A stretch of 64,000 bases of DNA from Chloranthus sessilifolius (GCA_021018995.1 CM037597.1:33172936-33236935), one strand, 5' to 3'; shown: positions 1-12,700, numbered from the stretch's first letter. A program made the numbers and translations. Notes: generated by a model not told the origin, from the letters alone.

Positions 1-56
1 GGTGCCATAGGATCGGTTGAGGAAGAAGCCTTCTTCAGCTTTTTCTTCAAAACCAT
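1..56 (-). CDS. Possible start of an accessory ORF running off the left edge
   Basis: On the minus strand an ATG at 56-54 opens a frame that stays open to the window edge. It starts MVLKKKLKKASSSTDPMA, a lysine-rich, nuclear-localisation-like N-terminus. A TC-rich leader and a TATA-like stretch precede it (57-184). It lies downstream, in the sense direction, of the copia RNase H segment (2548-2207), where Sirevirus-type elements often carry an extra ORF. I infer that it is such an accessory or env-like ORF of the copia element. It could instead be a host gene. Only 18 codons are visible, so no function is assigned. Confidence 0.3.
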   Translation of the reverse strand, partial: MVLKKKLKKASSSTDPMA

Positions 57-184
57 TGAACGAAAGAGATGAGAAAGAGTAGCAGAGAGAGGAAGGGAGA
101 GCAAGGAGATCGGAGGAGAGAAGGAAATAAGAAATGAAAGAGAAAAATGGAAAAAAATATTATATGAAAATTGGAATGACAGCT
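57..184 (-). promoter_or_regulatory. TC-rich leader with TATA-like box before the left-edge ORF
   Basis: Read on the minus strand, 150-60 is strongly pyrimidine-rich (CTTTCTC, CTCTCTCTG), like many plant 5' untranslated leaders. A TATA-like CATATAATAT lies at 166-157. Element 3 has a similar pyrimidine-rich leader before its accessory ORF (59344-59520). The promoter assignment is inference. Confidence 0.3.
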
Positions 185-1135
185 CATTGTGATAAGACCC
201 ACAACGTGTTGTCATTAATGTAAAAGAACCGCTTCCACTTAAAGTACGCTACGAAAACCTTTTAAATTCTAAAACCGCGGTCACAGCAAGCTGTTGTGGA
301 AATCACAACTTACTATCAAGCTGGCAATAGCATGTCGCCTAGGAAACCATAACTGACAGGCAATTACCCAAAGCAAGCACAGCTCGTTGTTGCATAGTCA
401 CAACGAGCTATGAATAAAAAGTAAAAAAATAGCGCAGCCCGAAGTCCATCCATACAAATAGGAAATCAAAAGAATACACATTGCATTGTGGGAAAATAGA
501 AGCACGCTGTCACCAATGTTAGAGGTTCAGATCTCTTGCCGCAACAAGCTGTCCATAGATAGCTGCTCGCTATGGCCAACAAAAACAGGAGGCAAAAAAT
601 ATACACAACTCGTTGCGGCTCTCACAGCAGTGAGCTGTGAACAATGAGAAGATGCCAAAAGGCCTAGCCACAACGAGCTGTCCATAGACCGCAGCTCGCT
701 ATGGCCAACACAAATAGGAAACTAGAAAAAATACACAGCTCGTTGAGGCTCTACAGCAGTGAGCTGTGATACACAAAATAGATAACACATGAGCAGCCAC
801 AGCGGGTTGTGGCAAGAATGACAACGTGCTATAAAAAGGAATGAGTTCCAACAACAGCTCCTGTACAAAAACTACCAGAGCAACCAAATAACCACACCTC
901 GCTGTGACAGAAGTACCAGCTCGCTATCATAATAGGCAGCTAGTTATCAATAAAAACACCATAGATAGACCAGAACTCTACAAAACTGACTCCCTAGTCA
1001 TAGCTCGCTCTTGGGAGCCAACAGCTCGCTGTGTATACAAAAAAATATTAACTTAACACGAAACAAGGATTGAAGAAAAATAAATAAATAAAATTCCCAG
1101 CGGCAGCTCACTGTGATATTACGACAGTGAGTTGT
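185..1135. repeat. Array of CACAGCTCGCTGTG-type near-palindromes
   Basis: About 20 variants of a 12-14 bp motif with CACAGC/GCTGTG arms occur here in both orientations, for example near 379, 402, 605, 671, 700, 736, 795, 895, 1021 and 1102. Many occur as facing pairs, so local hairpins are possible. The same motif (CACAACGAGCTGT, CACAGCTCGTTGT) recurs at 29263-29360 in the LTR of the copia element, which ties the array to that element. The sequence between motifs is not repetitive. Confidence 0.75.
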
Positions 1136-2206
1136 CAGAAGATTTTATTTTTTCTTTAACCAAGAGCTCACAAGCACACACACATAATGAAAATCATAGG
1201 TGATGTCAAATAGAGAAATGATGCAAAGAAAATCACCCATCATGAACAAAATGCATCCAACCCTACTTTCAGAGCGGAGCTATTTTAGCGATAAACCGAG
1301 AATTATTCATGATTTTAGCAATAAACATAAACATTTCAAATGAAGAATATGAGATTTCATCCTCACATTTGCAAGTTCAACCAATATACACAAACACTAA
1401 TGAATGGCATATATATCCGGAGTATTGCTTAGAGGTGCTTTAAAAGGGATGCATTTCAACCATGTCATACATCTTTCCCTTGCCTCTCCTATGGTATAAA
1501 CATGCCTATAGGCGCAATGTGTACGTGAGTAAGACGCTCGGCAAGGCAGTCCAAGCAACTTGCAATGGGTAGCTCTCACAATGTGATGACCAAACGCTCA
1601 TAATTTTATCACTCTTTTGTCTTTTCCACTCGACTTTCTTTTCAATATTTTTTTTTTTAAATTTTAAACATACAAGAAAGACACACACTTTGAACAGAAT
1701 ATAGGATTCACAAGACACAATGCTCTATTTTTTTTTTTAAAACTCGTCCAAACCATTGAAAGCTATCTCACAAAACCAACAGAATGATATGCCAACTTAC
1801 ACTAATTAAGTGTGTATTGTGACTACGACATAGTAAGGAAAGCTTCACATAACTACATGAGTTACGATAGGATCTATTAGTCACTCTTAGTATACATCAA
1901 AAGATGAACAGAACAAAATTAGTGGATGAGAGCCATGATTTCATGTGTCAATAGAGGATAGAGCCGAAAAACATGAATAACAAGAGATCAAGCACATGAA
2001 TAGCCATCAAATGACAACAAGAGAACATACTCAATTCATGATAGATAGCTCAATAGACACATCAAGACAATCAATAATATCACCAAAGAAGTTCAAGCAC
2101 AAATGAAAATCTTGAATGAGAAAAATAAAATAAAATAATTATAAAAACATGAAATTAATCATAAGAAAAGGATCTACCAAAAAAAATAAAACAAGGCACA
2201 AAGACC
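1136..2206. other. Copia 3' non-coding spacer
   Basis: AT-rich sequence between the motif array and the end of the copia RNase H segment. It has A/T runs near 1649-1661 and 1729-1739 and no open frame with recognisable content. I could not identify a polypurine tract or the boundary of a 3' LTR. Confidence 0.5.
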
Positions 2207-2548
2207 CTACTCAATGATAAACCTACCAATAGACCTACGAAGATACTCAAATTGGGCAACGTGTAGAAGTTTCGTAAGAATATCAGCTAGTTGAAGTTCT
2301 GTGTCAATATGAGTCAAAGTGATCAATTTGGCTTCAACTAGCTCACGGATGAAATGAAAGCGAATATCTATGTGCTTAGTGCGAGAGTGTTGAAAAGGAT
2401 TTTCAGATATCCAAATAGCACTAGTATTGTCGCAGTGGCAAGTGATCACATCTTGATCAATTCCGTAATCACAAAGCATTTGTTTCATCCACAAGATTTG
2501 AGTACAACATCTTCCAGCTGCAATGTATTCAGCTTTAGTAGTTGACAA
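2207..2548 (-). pseudogene. Copia RNase H domain fragment
   Basis: The minus-strand frame shows the Ty1/copia RNase H signature: STTKAEYIAA near the start, then CDNTSAIWISENP, HSRTKHIDIRFHFIRE and QLADILTK. These mark the C-terminal end of a copia polyprotein. RNase H degrades the RNA of the RNA-DNA hybrid during reverse transcription. The fragment follows the RT segment in sense order with a short gap. It is a fossil. Confidence 0.9.
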
Positions 2549-2698
2549 GGAAATGGAGGATTATTTCTTGCTGAACCAGGAAACAAGACAGTTTTTTATA
2601 TAAAAATAACTTCCACTAGTACACTTACGATCATCTGCATTTCCAGCCCAATTGACATCGAAATAGCAAGCAACAGAGGAAGTGGTATCAAATGGGTA

Positions 2699-3661
2699 CT
2701 AAAGACCCAACTCAAAAGATCCATTCACATCCCGGATAATACATTTGACACATTTTAAATGAGATTCACAAGGAGAGGCCTGGTAACCGGCACACAAATC
2801 GACACTGAAAGTAATATTAGGATGAGTGGCAGTTAGATAGAGAAGACTTCCTATCATACTGCGATACAGAGTGTTATTCACTTCTACTCCTAAGACATCC
2901 TTAGAAAGTTTAGAAGAAGCGCTCGTCGGAGTCCGAGCATGTTTAGTGTGCTTAAGCAGAAATTTCTTGGCAAGCTTAGGTGCATACTTGGATTGAGAGA
3001 GGAATATGTCAGAATTGCATTGTTTAATTTGCAACCCAAGAAAACATGTGAGCTCACTAAGAAGACTTATTTCAAATTCAGATTTCATTAAGTTGGAAAA
3101 CCACTCAGTTTTGGGCTCATGTGTGTACCGAAAAATAATATCATCCATATAGATTTGAGCAATAGTTAAATCACCATCCTCCCTCAATATGAAAAGAGTT
3201 TTGTCAACTCCTCTATTAAAACTATTTGACACCAAGAACTTTGTCAAACATTCATACCAAGCACGGGGGGATTTCTTTAGCCCATAAAGTGCCTTCTTCA
3301 ACTTGTACACATGAAGAGGGTAGTGAGGGGTCTTTGAAACCTTTTGGTTGCTCGACGAACACTTCCTCTTCTAACAATCCATTAAGGAAAGCACTTTTCA
3401 CATCCATTTGAAATAATTTAAAATCAACATGAAGTGAATGGACACCAATCTAGCAACAGGGGAAAAAGTTTCATGAAAGTCTATACCCTCAACCTGAGTA
3501 AAACCTTGAGCAACTAAGCGTGCTTTATTTCTAATCACATTTTCTTTCTCATCTGTCTTGTTCTTTAAAATCCACTTAGTACCAAAAACATGAATACTAG
3601 ACAGATGAGGAACAAGATCCCAAACACCATTCCTAGAAAATTGAAGTAACTCATCTTGCAT
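2699..3661 (-). pseudogene. Copia reverse transcriptase region
   Basis: Two adjoining minus-strand stretches cover the copia RT. The N-terminal half has [29 protein letters not shown] and [11 protein letters not shown]. The later half has LKKALYGLKKSPRAWY and the catalytic box IYMDDIIF. These are standard RVT_2 (Ty1/copia RT) landmarks. The protein would copy element RNA into DNA in the virus-like particle. It is broken. Confidence 0.92.
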
Positions 3662-3760
3662 GGCAAGGATCTATTTTTCATCGAAGAGAGCTTCCTTCAC
3701 ATTTTTTTGGCTCAAATGAAGATGTGTAACACACATTACAAATGACATTAGCTACTTGTT

Positions 3761-4700
3761 TCAAGCTACATCGAGTCTGTAAGCAGCACTAGGATCACCC
3801 AAGATATCACTCGGAGAGTGACTTTTCATATTCGTAGCATACAAAGGATGCTTCTTTCTGACATTGGTCAGTTCCTCAACAACCAAAGTAGAAGAATCAT
3901 TATTCTCATCAGTTGGTTGACTCTCTTCAAGAGGAATAGAATGAAGTGTACCAAGGTCATCATCATCATTTACAAAATGAGTGTTACCAATAAGGTCATC
4001 AATGACCACATTATATAACTCCATCATGGTCTAAGTTCTCAAGTTGAAAACTCGAAAAGCTTGATTATTTTGAGCATACCCAAGAAAAAATTAAAGGTCA
4101 CTCTTAGGATCAAGCTCTCCCAAGTTATCACGATCATTCAAAATATAGCGTTGACTACCAAAAGTTTGAAAGTGACTCACTTTTGGCTTCTTGCCATTCC
4201 AAATCTCGTAGGGTGTTTGGATGGTACCAGGACTCACATACACCCTTTTAGATATATGATAGGCCGTGAAAACGGCTTCAAGCCAAAAATTTTGGGTTAA
4301 ATCTTTAGCATTTAACATGACACGAGCAATCTCTTGAAAACACATTTTTTTCATTCAGCCACACCATTTTGTTGAGGAGTGTGAGGTGAGGAAAACTCTT
4401 ACATAATTTCCAAGGAATTACAAAACTCATCAAACTATGAATTACAAAACTCACCACCTCTATCACTTCGAATACACTTGACATTAAAACTTCTTTTCAC
4501 CTGACATCATCTAATAATGATGACAAATTCATCAAAGGCCCCAGATTTCTCTCTCAAGAAGGCAATTCAAGTATATCAAGAAAAATCATCAACCATAACT
4601 AAGATATATTTCTTACCTCCAATACTGCTAACTTTCATTGGTCCTATAAGATCAAAGTGAATAAGATCAATAACTTGAGAGGTAGTAGTATCAGAGAGTT
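3761..4700 (-). pseudogene. Copia integrase C-terminal region and integrase-RT linker
   Basis: The minus-strand frame at 4354-4091 carries the integrase-to-RT stretch of copia: IARVMLNAKDLTQNFWLEAV, ISKRVYVSPG, TPYEIWNGKKPKVSHFQTFG. The frame at 4027-3761 is acidic (DDDD, EESQPTDENNDSS) and contains the linker landmark ILGDPSAAYR. The rest of the integrase is read through to the insertion point of element 1 at 4700/4701. It is broken. Confidence 0.85.
4696..4700. repeat. Target-site duplication of element 1, left copy (GAGTT)
   Basis: GAGTT directly precedes the element start at 4701 and is repeated at 18142-18146 directly after the element end. A 5-bp duplication is expected for LTR retrotransposon integration. 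It proves that 4701-18141 is one insertion. Confidence 0.92.
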
Positions 4701-7653
4701 TGTGACAGCCCGATTTTCTCTAAGCACAAAATCCTGTGAAATATATATATTTTCTTCCTTACATCCTAAACTAAAAAAAAATCGGACCGTCGAATCATAC
4801 TTCATAATCCGAATATAGAAATACTTAGTATATCTACAAAAGTAGAGTCAAAGCAAAGATATATATGACAAAAATAAAGGTTTCCACTTTACATAATAAT
4901 AAAATCGAAAATGGTCCACAAGAAAACCATCGGTGATGGCCGACCATCACCTAAATAATGACTTCCAAAACATACTTACAAAATAAACCTTACAATGTAT
5001 TTCATCCCCGGACATACCAAGTCCTAAATCCAAGATATTCCAAAAATCCACCATACAAACCCAAAACATAACCAGCCCAAATCCTCACCTAAGGAGGAAT
5101 TCCCCAAACGGGAGATCTTAAGACTTTCTCCAAAGTCCGCTCCTGATCCACTCTTGTACCTGTGACGTATAGCTGTGGGATGAGCTACATCTAAGCTCAG
5201 TAGAGAAACATCAATAACATGCATATTATCCCATCACGCATATATCTTTTGATAAAATTGCATATGTTTTCTAAATAAAGATGCACAACTTCAAGGATAT
5301 TTGACTTAAAGTAAAAATAATATCAAATACAAATTTTTGAAGTTTAATGCATGATTTCAAAAACTTATTTCCAAAACTTATTCTCATAACAAAGGAAGAA
5401 CTTAAACTGATAACTTAAATAGTCTCTCGAGCATATATAGCATCGAACCCCCGATGGGAATACCCACCATCGTCGTTCACATGAATCATTTGTATGATGC
5501 CCAAGTCCCTTCGAATTAGGCGACTTATGCCAAAGGAACTATTTCCACTGATTGGAAATCAAAGAAAGGATATCCCACCGTACCAAAGCACAATTGTACG
5601 GATATCCGGCCGTACCGGTCACAGATATCCCGCCGTGTCAGTTGGGTATCCACATAACCTTAAATCAAAGTGTATAATTAACTTATAGTTTATCACAGTG
5701 AAATGTGGTATCTTATAATTAGGTTTGAAGTTTCACTTCTGATATACATATTTATTTACATCTTTTTGATGTCACGCACGCACATAGTTGATTTCACACA
5801 CATATATACAAATCTAAATGCACATACTCACACACACTTTTGATATTTTAAAACTATGAATGATATTCATACTAAATAATTGACAAGTTTCACAAATCAC
5901 ACAAATTTCTATCACATCACAAACTTCATGCTAAATGTTATGAAATGGACATGTTACAGAATTTTCCCTGCCTCAAATCACGCTCATCACATGCCACACC
6001 TAGCTCTCCTGAGATCTCACATGCAAGTCCAACACTTTAGTCCTATATTCAAAATGTTCAAATACCCCGTAGGAATACATAAGAAAAACCTAAGATATAT
6101 ATTTCTAAAGAATTCTGACAAAAAGAAACAAAACAGATTTGACTCTGTTTCTTGCATGAATGAGCCCTGGAGCTTGGGTGCGCGAGCTCACAAACACCCC
6201 AGATCTCGCGCGACCGATTGAATTTTAGTTCACTGAAGCTAGGCATGCAAGGCCTCGCGCGAGCAAGCTTTAAGTTCACTTCAGCCCTCACGTGAACGAG
6301 TCTCAGAGCCTCCAAGGCTACCTATACCTTCTGAAGGCCTCTTGTACTCAATCTACATCACACATACCATGAGGTATCAAGGATTGCTTCAAATTAATAA
6401 TAAATTTGACTTATTTATGTGTTCTATTAAAATCGGGGTGGAAATGGGCAAATTTATGATAACTCAGAACTTGACCCAACGTCCTACTAAATTTTGACCT
6501 TTAAAACTTTTGATTCACTAAATTGTTAATCACAAAAGTTGTAGATCTCGTTGTCCTCTTTCCAACATCATAAGAATCGTATCAATCGGAGTTCGAAACA
6601 TAAAGTTACGGCCAAAATACCAAGACTACATCATCAGTCACAAGATAGTCGCTTCGAAAACTTTCAAGGTCGGGCAAGTGTCTCCGCCGATTTAGCATAT
6701 TTTAGGCTTTTTAAAACCCATTTTTACATCAAAATTCAATCTTTTTTATCCTAATCTTTTGCACACCTTGAAGCAACCTATATTTAGTTTAATACATAGA
6801 AGAATTGGGCTATTTACCTCTTTAAATCGAGCACAAAATGTTCCCGATGATCAGATCGTCTTCTTCCTTGCAATAAATGGGTTTTGAAACCCCTTTTGAA
6901 CTTTTCACGATCCACAAGCACTATGATGCCGACACGATCATAGAGTGATCTTCCACACACTCTTCGCACAAATCTCTCTAAGATTTAGCGGCTCAAAACA
7001 AACAAATCTTTTCACAAGAGAATGGGTTTTCAAAACCCCATTCGGCCTCAAACAACGTCTCACAACTCATCAATCATCGAAACATGACCCCAATTCTCTT
7101 CCTCACATAAGTTCACAAATCTTCACGAAAATCCCAGGCTTCGGAGTACACGAATCTGACGTATCCTTCTTCTCCTTCTTTTCTCTCTTCCTTCTCTCTC
7201 AACTCTATTGCAAAAACAACAAAGCCCCACAAATGGCTTGCGTGAGACGACGCCTCTCCCATTTATCCATTGGTTTGATCCCTTGTGAAACACATACACA
7301 CAACATGTGTGTTCATTCTTAACCTTCTACTCTCACATGGTGTGAAGCACACACACACATTTCACTTGTATGTTTCAATTTCTTATCCAAGGACTTAGGC
7401 TTGGTGTGAAGCACACCTACACAAGTTTTTCACACCAACCAAGGCCCATAGTCGGTCCAACTGTCGGCCCAATCAATTGGCCCATAAGGTCTGCCCAAAT
7501 TAATCTGCCCAATCAAATTTGACATGTTTTAAATCATTAATAAACCTTCATTAATAGTCAATTTTGCTTCTAGGTTGCACACGAACACAAAGTGTCACCC
7601 CATGCATGCTCACTTAGTCAGTACATGCGGGTTCAAAATTTAGGGATGTTACA
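4701..7653 (-). repeat. Element 1 3' LTR (left copy)
   Basis: Bounded by TGTGACAG at the left and GTTACA at the right (plus-strand view), next to the GAGTT target duplication on the outside and the polypurine tract on the inside. Sense order: a GCGAGC-type motif region (about 6310-6150), a conserved U3 box (6625-6530), a GGATATCC-rich minisatellite (about 5655-5560) and a conserved box with GAGCTTAGATGTAGCTCA (5215-5150). It aligns along its length with 15091-18141 and 35753-38832. Confidence 0.92.
5560..5660. repeat. GGATATCC minisatellite inside the element 1 LTR
   Basis: Degenerate units of about 20 bp built on GGATATCCCGCCGTACCGGT. The corresponding array in the other copies is at 15957-16060 and 36620-36720. 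GGATATCC is itself palindromic. Confidence 0.7.
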
Positions 7654-7690
7654 TTCTACCACCTTATAAAATTTTCGTCCTCAAAAATTG
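7654..7690 (-). other. Element 1 polypurine tract region
   Basis: On the minus strand the bases before the 3' LTR read GAGGACGAAAATTTTATAAG then GTGGTAGAATG. This is the usual end of Tekay/Del-type gypsy elements, where a GAGGACGAA stretch precedes a purine-rich plus-strand primer. Confidence 0.8.
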
Positions 7691-8630
7691 ACCTAAGTAA
7701 TGAGGTCTTACCACATACATCAGACTAAATGCTCACATCCTGATACGAAACTGTACACTGCCTATCACCTACATGTGCACCCACCCGTAATTGTTCAAAA
7801 ATAGTGTCAACGAGGATGTTCATAAACATGCCTCAATATCAAGATAGTCCGTAGATATCTCTCGCCCCCCCCCATCTGGGTATCCTCATCAAGATTGAAC
7901 GTCTTCTAAACTGGGTTATCACAATCTCCTCACCTTAAAGTAATTTTCGTCCTCGAAAATGCCCTAAAGGTACCCTGAGTAAAAACTCAGTTGTTCATCC
8001 CTTCTATGCACACACACATATCCATTGTCTATGGAACTAGCCACAACAACACAATCTCAATTCCTACGCACTCACCCCCCTTTAGTGCACACAGCGACAC
8101 AAGTCACACACATACTTGCATGAAGACACATCCACAATCTACACGCTCACATCCATAGTCTAATCAGATACTCCCAAAATCAGCATATTCACACAACCAC
8201 GTGCACGAAAAATGTAACTCTTCCTCCACACATTCACAACCTGCCCTTAAATCCATTCCAAATGCACCCAAAAGGTGTACAAGGCATCCCATGTACAAAG
8301 TGTCCCATATTACACACCCATAAAATAATTGAAATACAATAGGACTTCATGTCAAGTGTAATAATTGGAAAAATGGGACCCACAATGGTACCTACATAAA
8401 AAAATCCACACATCTTTACATCAACCATCCACCCATCAAAATCTCCACAAATGAATTTTCTCCTTCGAAAATTTATGACGTGACGTTTGGTTATCCAATA
8501 TAGATGCGGTCAAAGTCTTAGAGTTGAATGGAGATTTGTTACAATACATTTTCTTAAATTCGACCACACATTGGTTAAAATTTATCTGCTGAGCTTTACA
8601 CTAAGGATGTTCATCTCTTTCTAATCAGAA
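7691..8630. other. Element 1 interior, non-coding
   Basis: Low-complexity AC-rich sequence (many CACACA and CATCC runs around 7990-8470) with no credible gene. It contains another GAAAATTACTTTAAGGTGAGG-like purine stretch on the minus strand near 7930-7960. Nothing else was recognised. Confidence 0.5.
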
Positions 8631-8992
8631 TGGTGCTCACTCAAGAGTCGAAGGAATAGATTAGTCAACTCATGCAGAGGAAATTATGAAACACCACTTT
8701 CACAACTTAGCCAAGTATCTCTCTCATTAGTTGGTAAGGACGTATCCACAAAGGAAGATACATTGACCTTGAGTTTAGAACCGTTATGTAGACACTCAAA
8801 TTTGGCCCAAGGCTCAATCGAAACACATTTTGAGAGAGGCGCGCCTCTGAGCTTTTGATGGTATGTATGGTATCTTTAGATACCTTCCCAAATCCTTAGG
8901 AATCATCCCAAAACCCTTAGGAATCATCTCAAACCCTTGGGAATCAATCATAGCCTTCTCAAACCTATTAGAACCCTTTCCAGGCACGATTC

Positions 8993-9415
8993 GAACCCCC
9001 CTGAATAGCGATTAGAAAAAAGAGTGCTAAAGTTCTTGTAGATAGTTGTCCAACCTAAGACATATACCATTGGAAAGTAGAACTTCCCATATTTCCAACG
9101 AACTAAGAATTTCCTAATTTAGAGTTGTATATCAAGAGTTATGGCGAAATGAAGATCGCGAACTTGCGTAGAAAATTACAAAATCGAACCCATAGAGCTA
9201 GTTTCGAACCCTCCTGAGCAGTGGTTAAAGAGAGCAATGCTAAAATTTACACAAACTTCTTTTAAATCTAAGTTATATACTATTAAAAAGAGGACTTCCC
9301 CATCTTTCCAACAAGCCAAAAATTGCCTCAATCAAAGTTCTACATCAAAAGTTATGACGAAATAAAGATCGCGGATTTATGCAAGAAATTACAAAATCGG
9401 GCCGAGCCCCTATGG
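8993..9415. repeat. Diverged ~210-bp tandem duplication inside the solo LTR
   Basis: 8993-9205 and 9206-9415 align end to end. Both start TCGAACCC..CCTGA, then CTAAA, GACTTCCC or GAACTTCCC, AAGAGTTATGGCGAAAT or its variant, AAGATCGCG, and AATTACAAAATCG. This is U3 sequence; a repeated upstream module is the likely role. Confidence 0.75.
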
Positions 9416-9710
9416 GTCTTCAACTTCCAACAGTTTGGGCTTGGTTTTTCTTCAAAAAATGGCCAAAATTGACATTGGGGGTTTGACTTGTGGATCATCC
9501 CAAAGTCTGGGGTGTGTTTCTTTAGGACTCTAGTGACCTTATTAGTTGAGGTTATCTCCATTTTGCCATTCAAGTCACCTCCCTATGATCTACCATTAAA
9601 CTCAAATCCCTCTTCTCCATGCTCTAGAAAACTCTAAAAACCTTAGATTGCCCATTACCTAATTGCTAACCATAATTAGCATCTAAGTAGCCTCCTAACC
9701 TACCCTTTTC

Positions 9711-9720
9711 CTATAAATAG
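9711..9720 (+). promoter_or_regulatory. TATA box of the solo LTR
   Basis: CTATAAATAG followed by a C-rich start region (ACCCCCCCTCCCC) is a textbook plant LTR promoter. Transcription would begin about 30 bp downstream and run rightwards. Confidence 0.75.
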
Positions 9721-12700
9721 ACCCCCCCTCCCCTTGGATTAAAGGTTGAGAAAATTACCTAAGAGAGAAAGAGCGTAAAGTGAGAAGATCTTTCTCCCTT
9801 TGGTGCACTATTACTCATACAAATTCCCGAATTGATAAACCTCCTTTCAAGCCTTACCTTTCATAAAAAGCCTCTAGGTTAGGTGTGTGCTATCCATTTG
9901 CCTTCCCTCTCTACCTCTTAGCTAGCAAGCCGTAGAGGTTAGAACCCCTTTTTCCATCATTCAAGCTTTCAAAAGCTCATCAAAGCAAGCCAACGTAAGG
10001 ATCTTCAATGGTGCAACAAGGGCCCGAGAGCTCCGACTCTCCCCTCAATTCCTCTACCGTCTCGGTCATTCCTCCATCCTCCCATTTGTATCGTTACGCC
10101 GCCGAATTTTCAGTAGGAACGAAGGGGCACAAATAGAATTTTAAGACCCATTTGGGCAAGAGGAAGCCTTTTTCATTTCATTTATATTGTTATTGTTTTG
10201 GCCATTAGTAGAGATCACATTTAGCGGGTTGATTGGGTGCCTAACACCTTCCCAATCGATAACCGAAGTCCCTACCCAAGAGCCTTTGGTGTAGACTGGA
10301 TTCAGAGTCATATTTGTGGCACTTTGGTGCTTATAAAAATGATATAGGTTTCCCGAGACACCAAAAGCTCCAGGTGGTGACTCTATATTTTTGTTAAAGA
10401 GCGCATCGCCGTGACGGGATCGTCAAAAATGCCATGGTTACACACGTTAATCCTGAACTGTAACCATCAACAAGATCAACCATACTATCAAGCACTTACA
10501 AAGTTACTACTAACTCAATATATCTTTGCTACAATGATGTTAACAATTAGTGGCAATGCATCATTTCCATAACTGAATTTGAATTGCTAAAAGTGACCCT
10601 TAGATTTTGGATACATAGGATTTTACCTAGCCCATTTAGCCATTATTATAGATAAACTTGATACTATCACTGGACCCATGATAAAGACGCATTCACAAAA
10701 CTGAATATACACTCACGTGAAATTGGGAATTCCGACACCATTAATGAGCACATCTAATACAACTCTACAATTAATATAATCGCCAAGATTTTTACTATGA
10801 ACAAATAATCACCAAGATTTTAACCATGAACTAATAACCATAATTATTAGTATAAAGGTGCAACGCCCACAAAATTCAAAATGATTGATCGGATACAGTA
10901 ATTTGATATCGTAAAATTGTTTGAACCATCAACTGCAAGCATATGAACATTCACCATCACCTACGTCCGTAAAGGTATACTGTCAATACTAAAATGACGT
11001 TATTTGAAACTAACTACAATGATCTTGAAATTTCCTACTTTATGCCTTAAATCATTCGGACACAAACATTAGATCGGATATACATGTTAGGTCAAGGTTT
11101 ATCGTCACATACATCATAAACTCAATCAAGAGTCGAAGGAATAGATTAGTCAACTTGCGCAGAGGAAATTACGACACACCACTTTCACAACTTAACAAAG
11201 TATCTCTCTCATTAGTTGGTAAGGACGTATCCACAAAGGAAGATACATTGACCTTGAGTTTAGAACCGTTAATCCGGAACTGTAACCATCAACAAGATCA
11301 ACTATACTATCAAACACTTACAAAGTTACTATTAACTCAATATATCTTTACTACAACGATGTGAACCATTAGCAACAATGCATCATTTCCATAACCGAAT
11401 TTGAATTGCCAACAGTGACCCTCAGATTTCGGATACCTAGGATTTTACCTAGCCCATTTAGCCATTATTATAGATAAACTTGATACTATCACTGATCCAT
11501 GATAAAGACGCATCCACAAAACTGAATATACACTCACGTGAAATTGGGAATTTTGACAACCATTAATGAGCACATTTAATACAACTATACAATCAATATC
11601 ATTGCCAAGATTTTGACCATGAACGAATAATTACCATGATTTTAATCATGAACTAATAATCGTAATCATTAGTCTAAATGTGTGATGCCCACAAAATTCA
11701 AAATGATTGATCGGATATAGTAATTTGACATCGTAAAATGGTTTGAACCATCACTTACGTCCGTAAAGGTATACTGTCAATACTAAAATAAGGTTATTTG
11801 AAACTTATTACAATGATCTTGAAATTCCATACTTTATGCTTTAAATCATTCCGACACAATCCATATGTCGGATATACATGTTAGGTCAAGATTTATCGTC
11901 TCATACATCATAAACTCAGGGAAAATCGGACCAGTGCTCACTCAAGAGTTGAAGGAATAGATTAGTCAATTCGCGCAGAGGAAATTATGAAACACCACTT
12001 TCACAACTTAACAAAGTATCTTTATCATTAGTTTGAAAGGACGTATCGACAAAGGAAGATACAATGACCTTAAGTTTAGAACCGTTAATCCTGAACTATA
12101 ACCATCATCAAGATCAACCATACTATCAAGCACTTACAAAGTTACTACTAACTCAATATATCTTTACTACAACGATGATAACCATTAGCGACAATGCATC
12201 ATTTCCATAACCAAATTTGAATTGCTAACAGTGACCTCCAGATTTTGAATACATAGGATTTTACCTAGCCCATTTAGCCATTATTATAGATAAGCTTGAT
12301 ACTATCATTGGACCCATGATAAAGACGCATTCACAAAATTGCCTATACACTCACGTGAAATTGGGAATTCCGAAAACCATTAACAAGGACATCTAATACA
12401 ACTCTACAATCTATATAATCACCAAGATTTTGACCATGAACGAATAATCACCAAGGTTTTAACCATGAACTTATAATCGTAATCATTAGTCTAAAGGTGC
12501 GATGCCCACAAAGTTCAAAATGATTGATCGGATACAGTAATTTGATAACGTAAAATTGTTTGAACCATCAACTGCAAGCATACGAACATTCACCGTCACC
12601 TACGTTCGTTAAGGTATACTGTCAATACTAAAATGAGGTTATTTGAAACTTACTATAATGATCTTGAAATTTCATACTGTATGCCTTAAATAATTACGAC

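Larger units (their letters stand above)
1..4700 (-). mobile_element. Ty1/copia (Sirevirus-like) fossil, 3' part
   Basis: Minus-strand copia element. In sense order this segment holds the integrase end, the reverse transcriptase, RNase H and a long 3' region. It continues at 18142-18455 and 26396-29380, where gypsy elements interrupt it, and in duplicated form at 38833-39146 and 47082-50055. The SIRE/Maximus assignment rests on the gag type (RPPLFDGHNYPYW motif, coiled coil, CCHC knuckle), the tRNA-Met-type primer site and the long region after RNase H. The reading frame is broken in many places, roughly a dozen or more. It is the oldest insertion in the nest, since everything else sits inside it. 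Confidence 0.85.
8787..10444 (+). mobile_element. Solo LTR of a second gypsy family (Tat/Ogre-like)
   Basis: Starts TGTAGACACTC and ends GGTTACACA, and is flanked by the 5-bp target duplication CGTTA (8782-8786 and 10445-10449). The sequence of the first 820-bp repeat continues uninterrupted across it, giving exact borders. At 1658 bp with no internal region, it is a solo LTR left by LTR-LTR recombination. The TATA box at 9711 sets plus orientation. The tail (AGAGCGCATCGCCGTGACGG) resembles Tat-lineage LTR ends, but the lineage is a tentative call. Confidence 0.88.
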
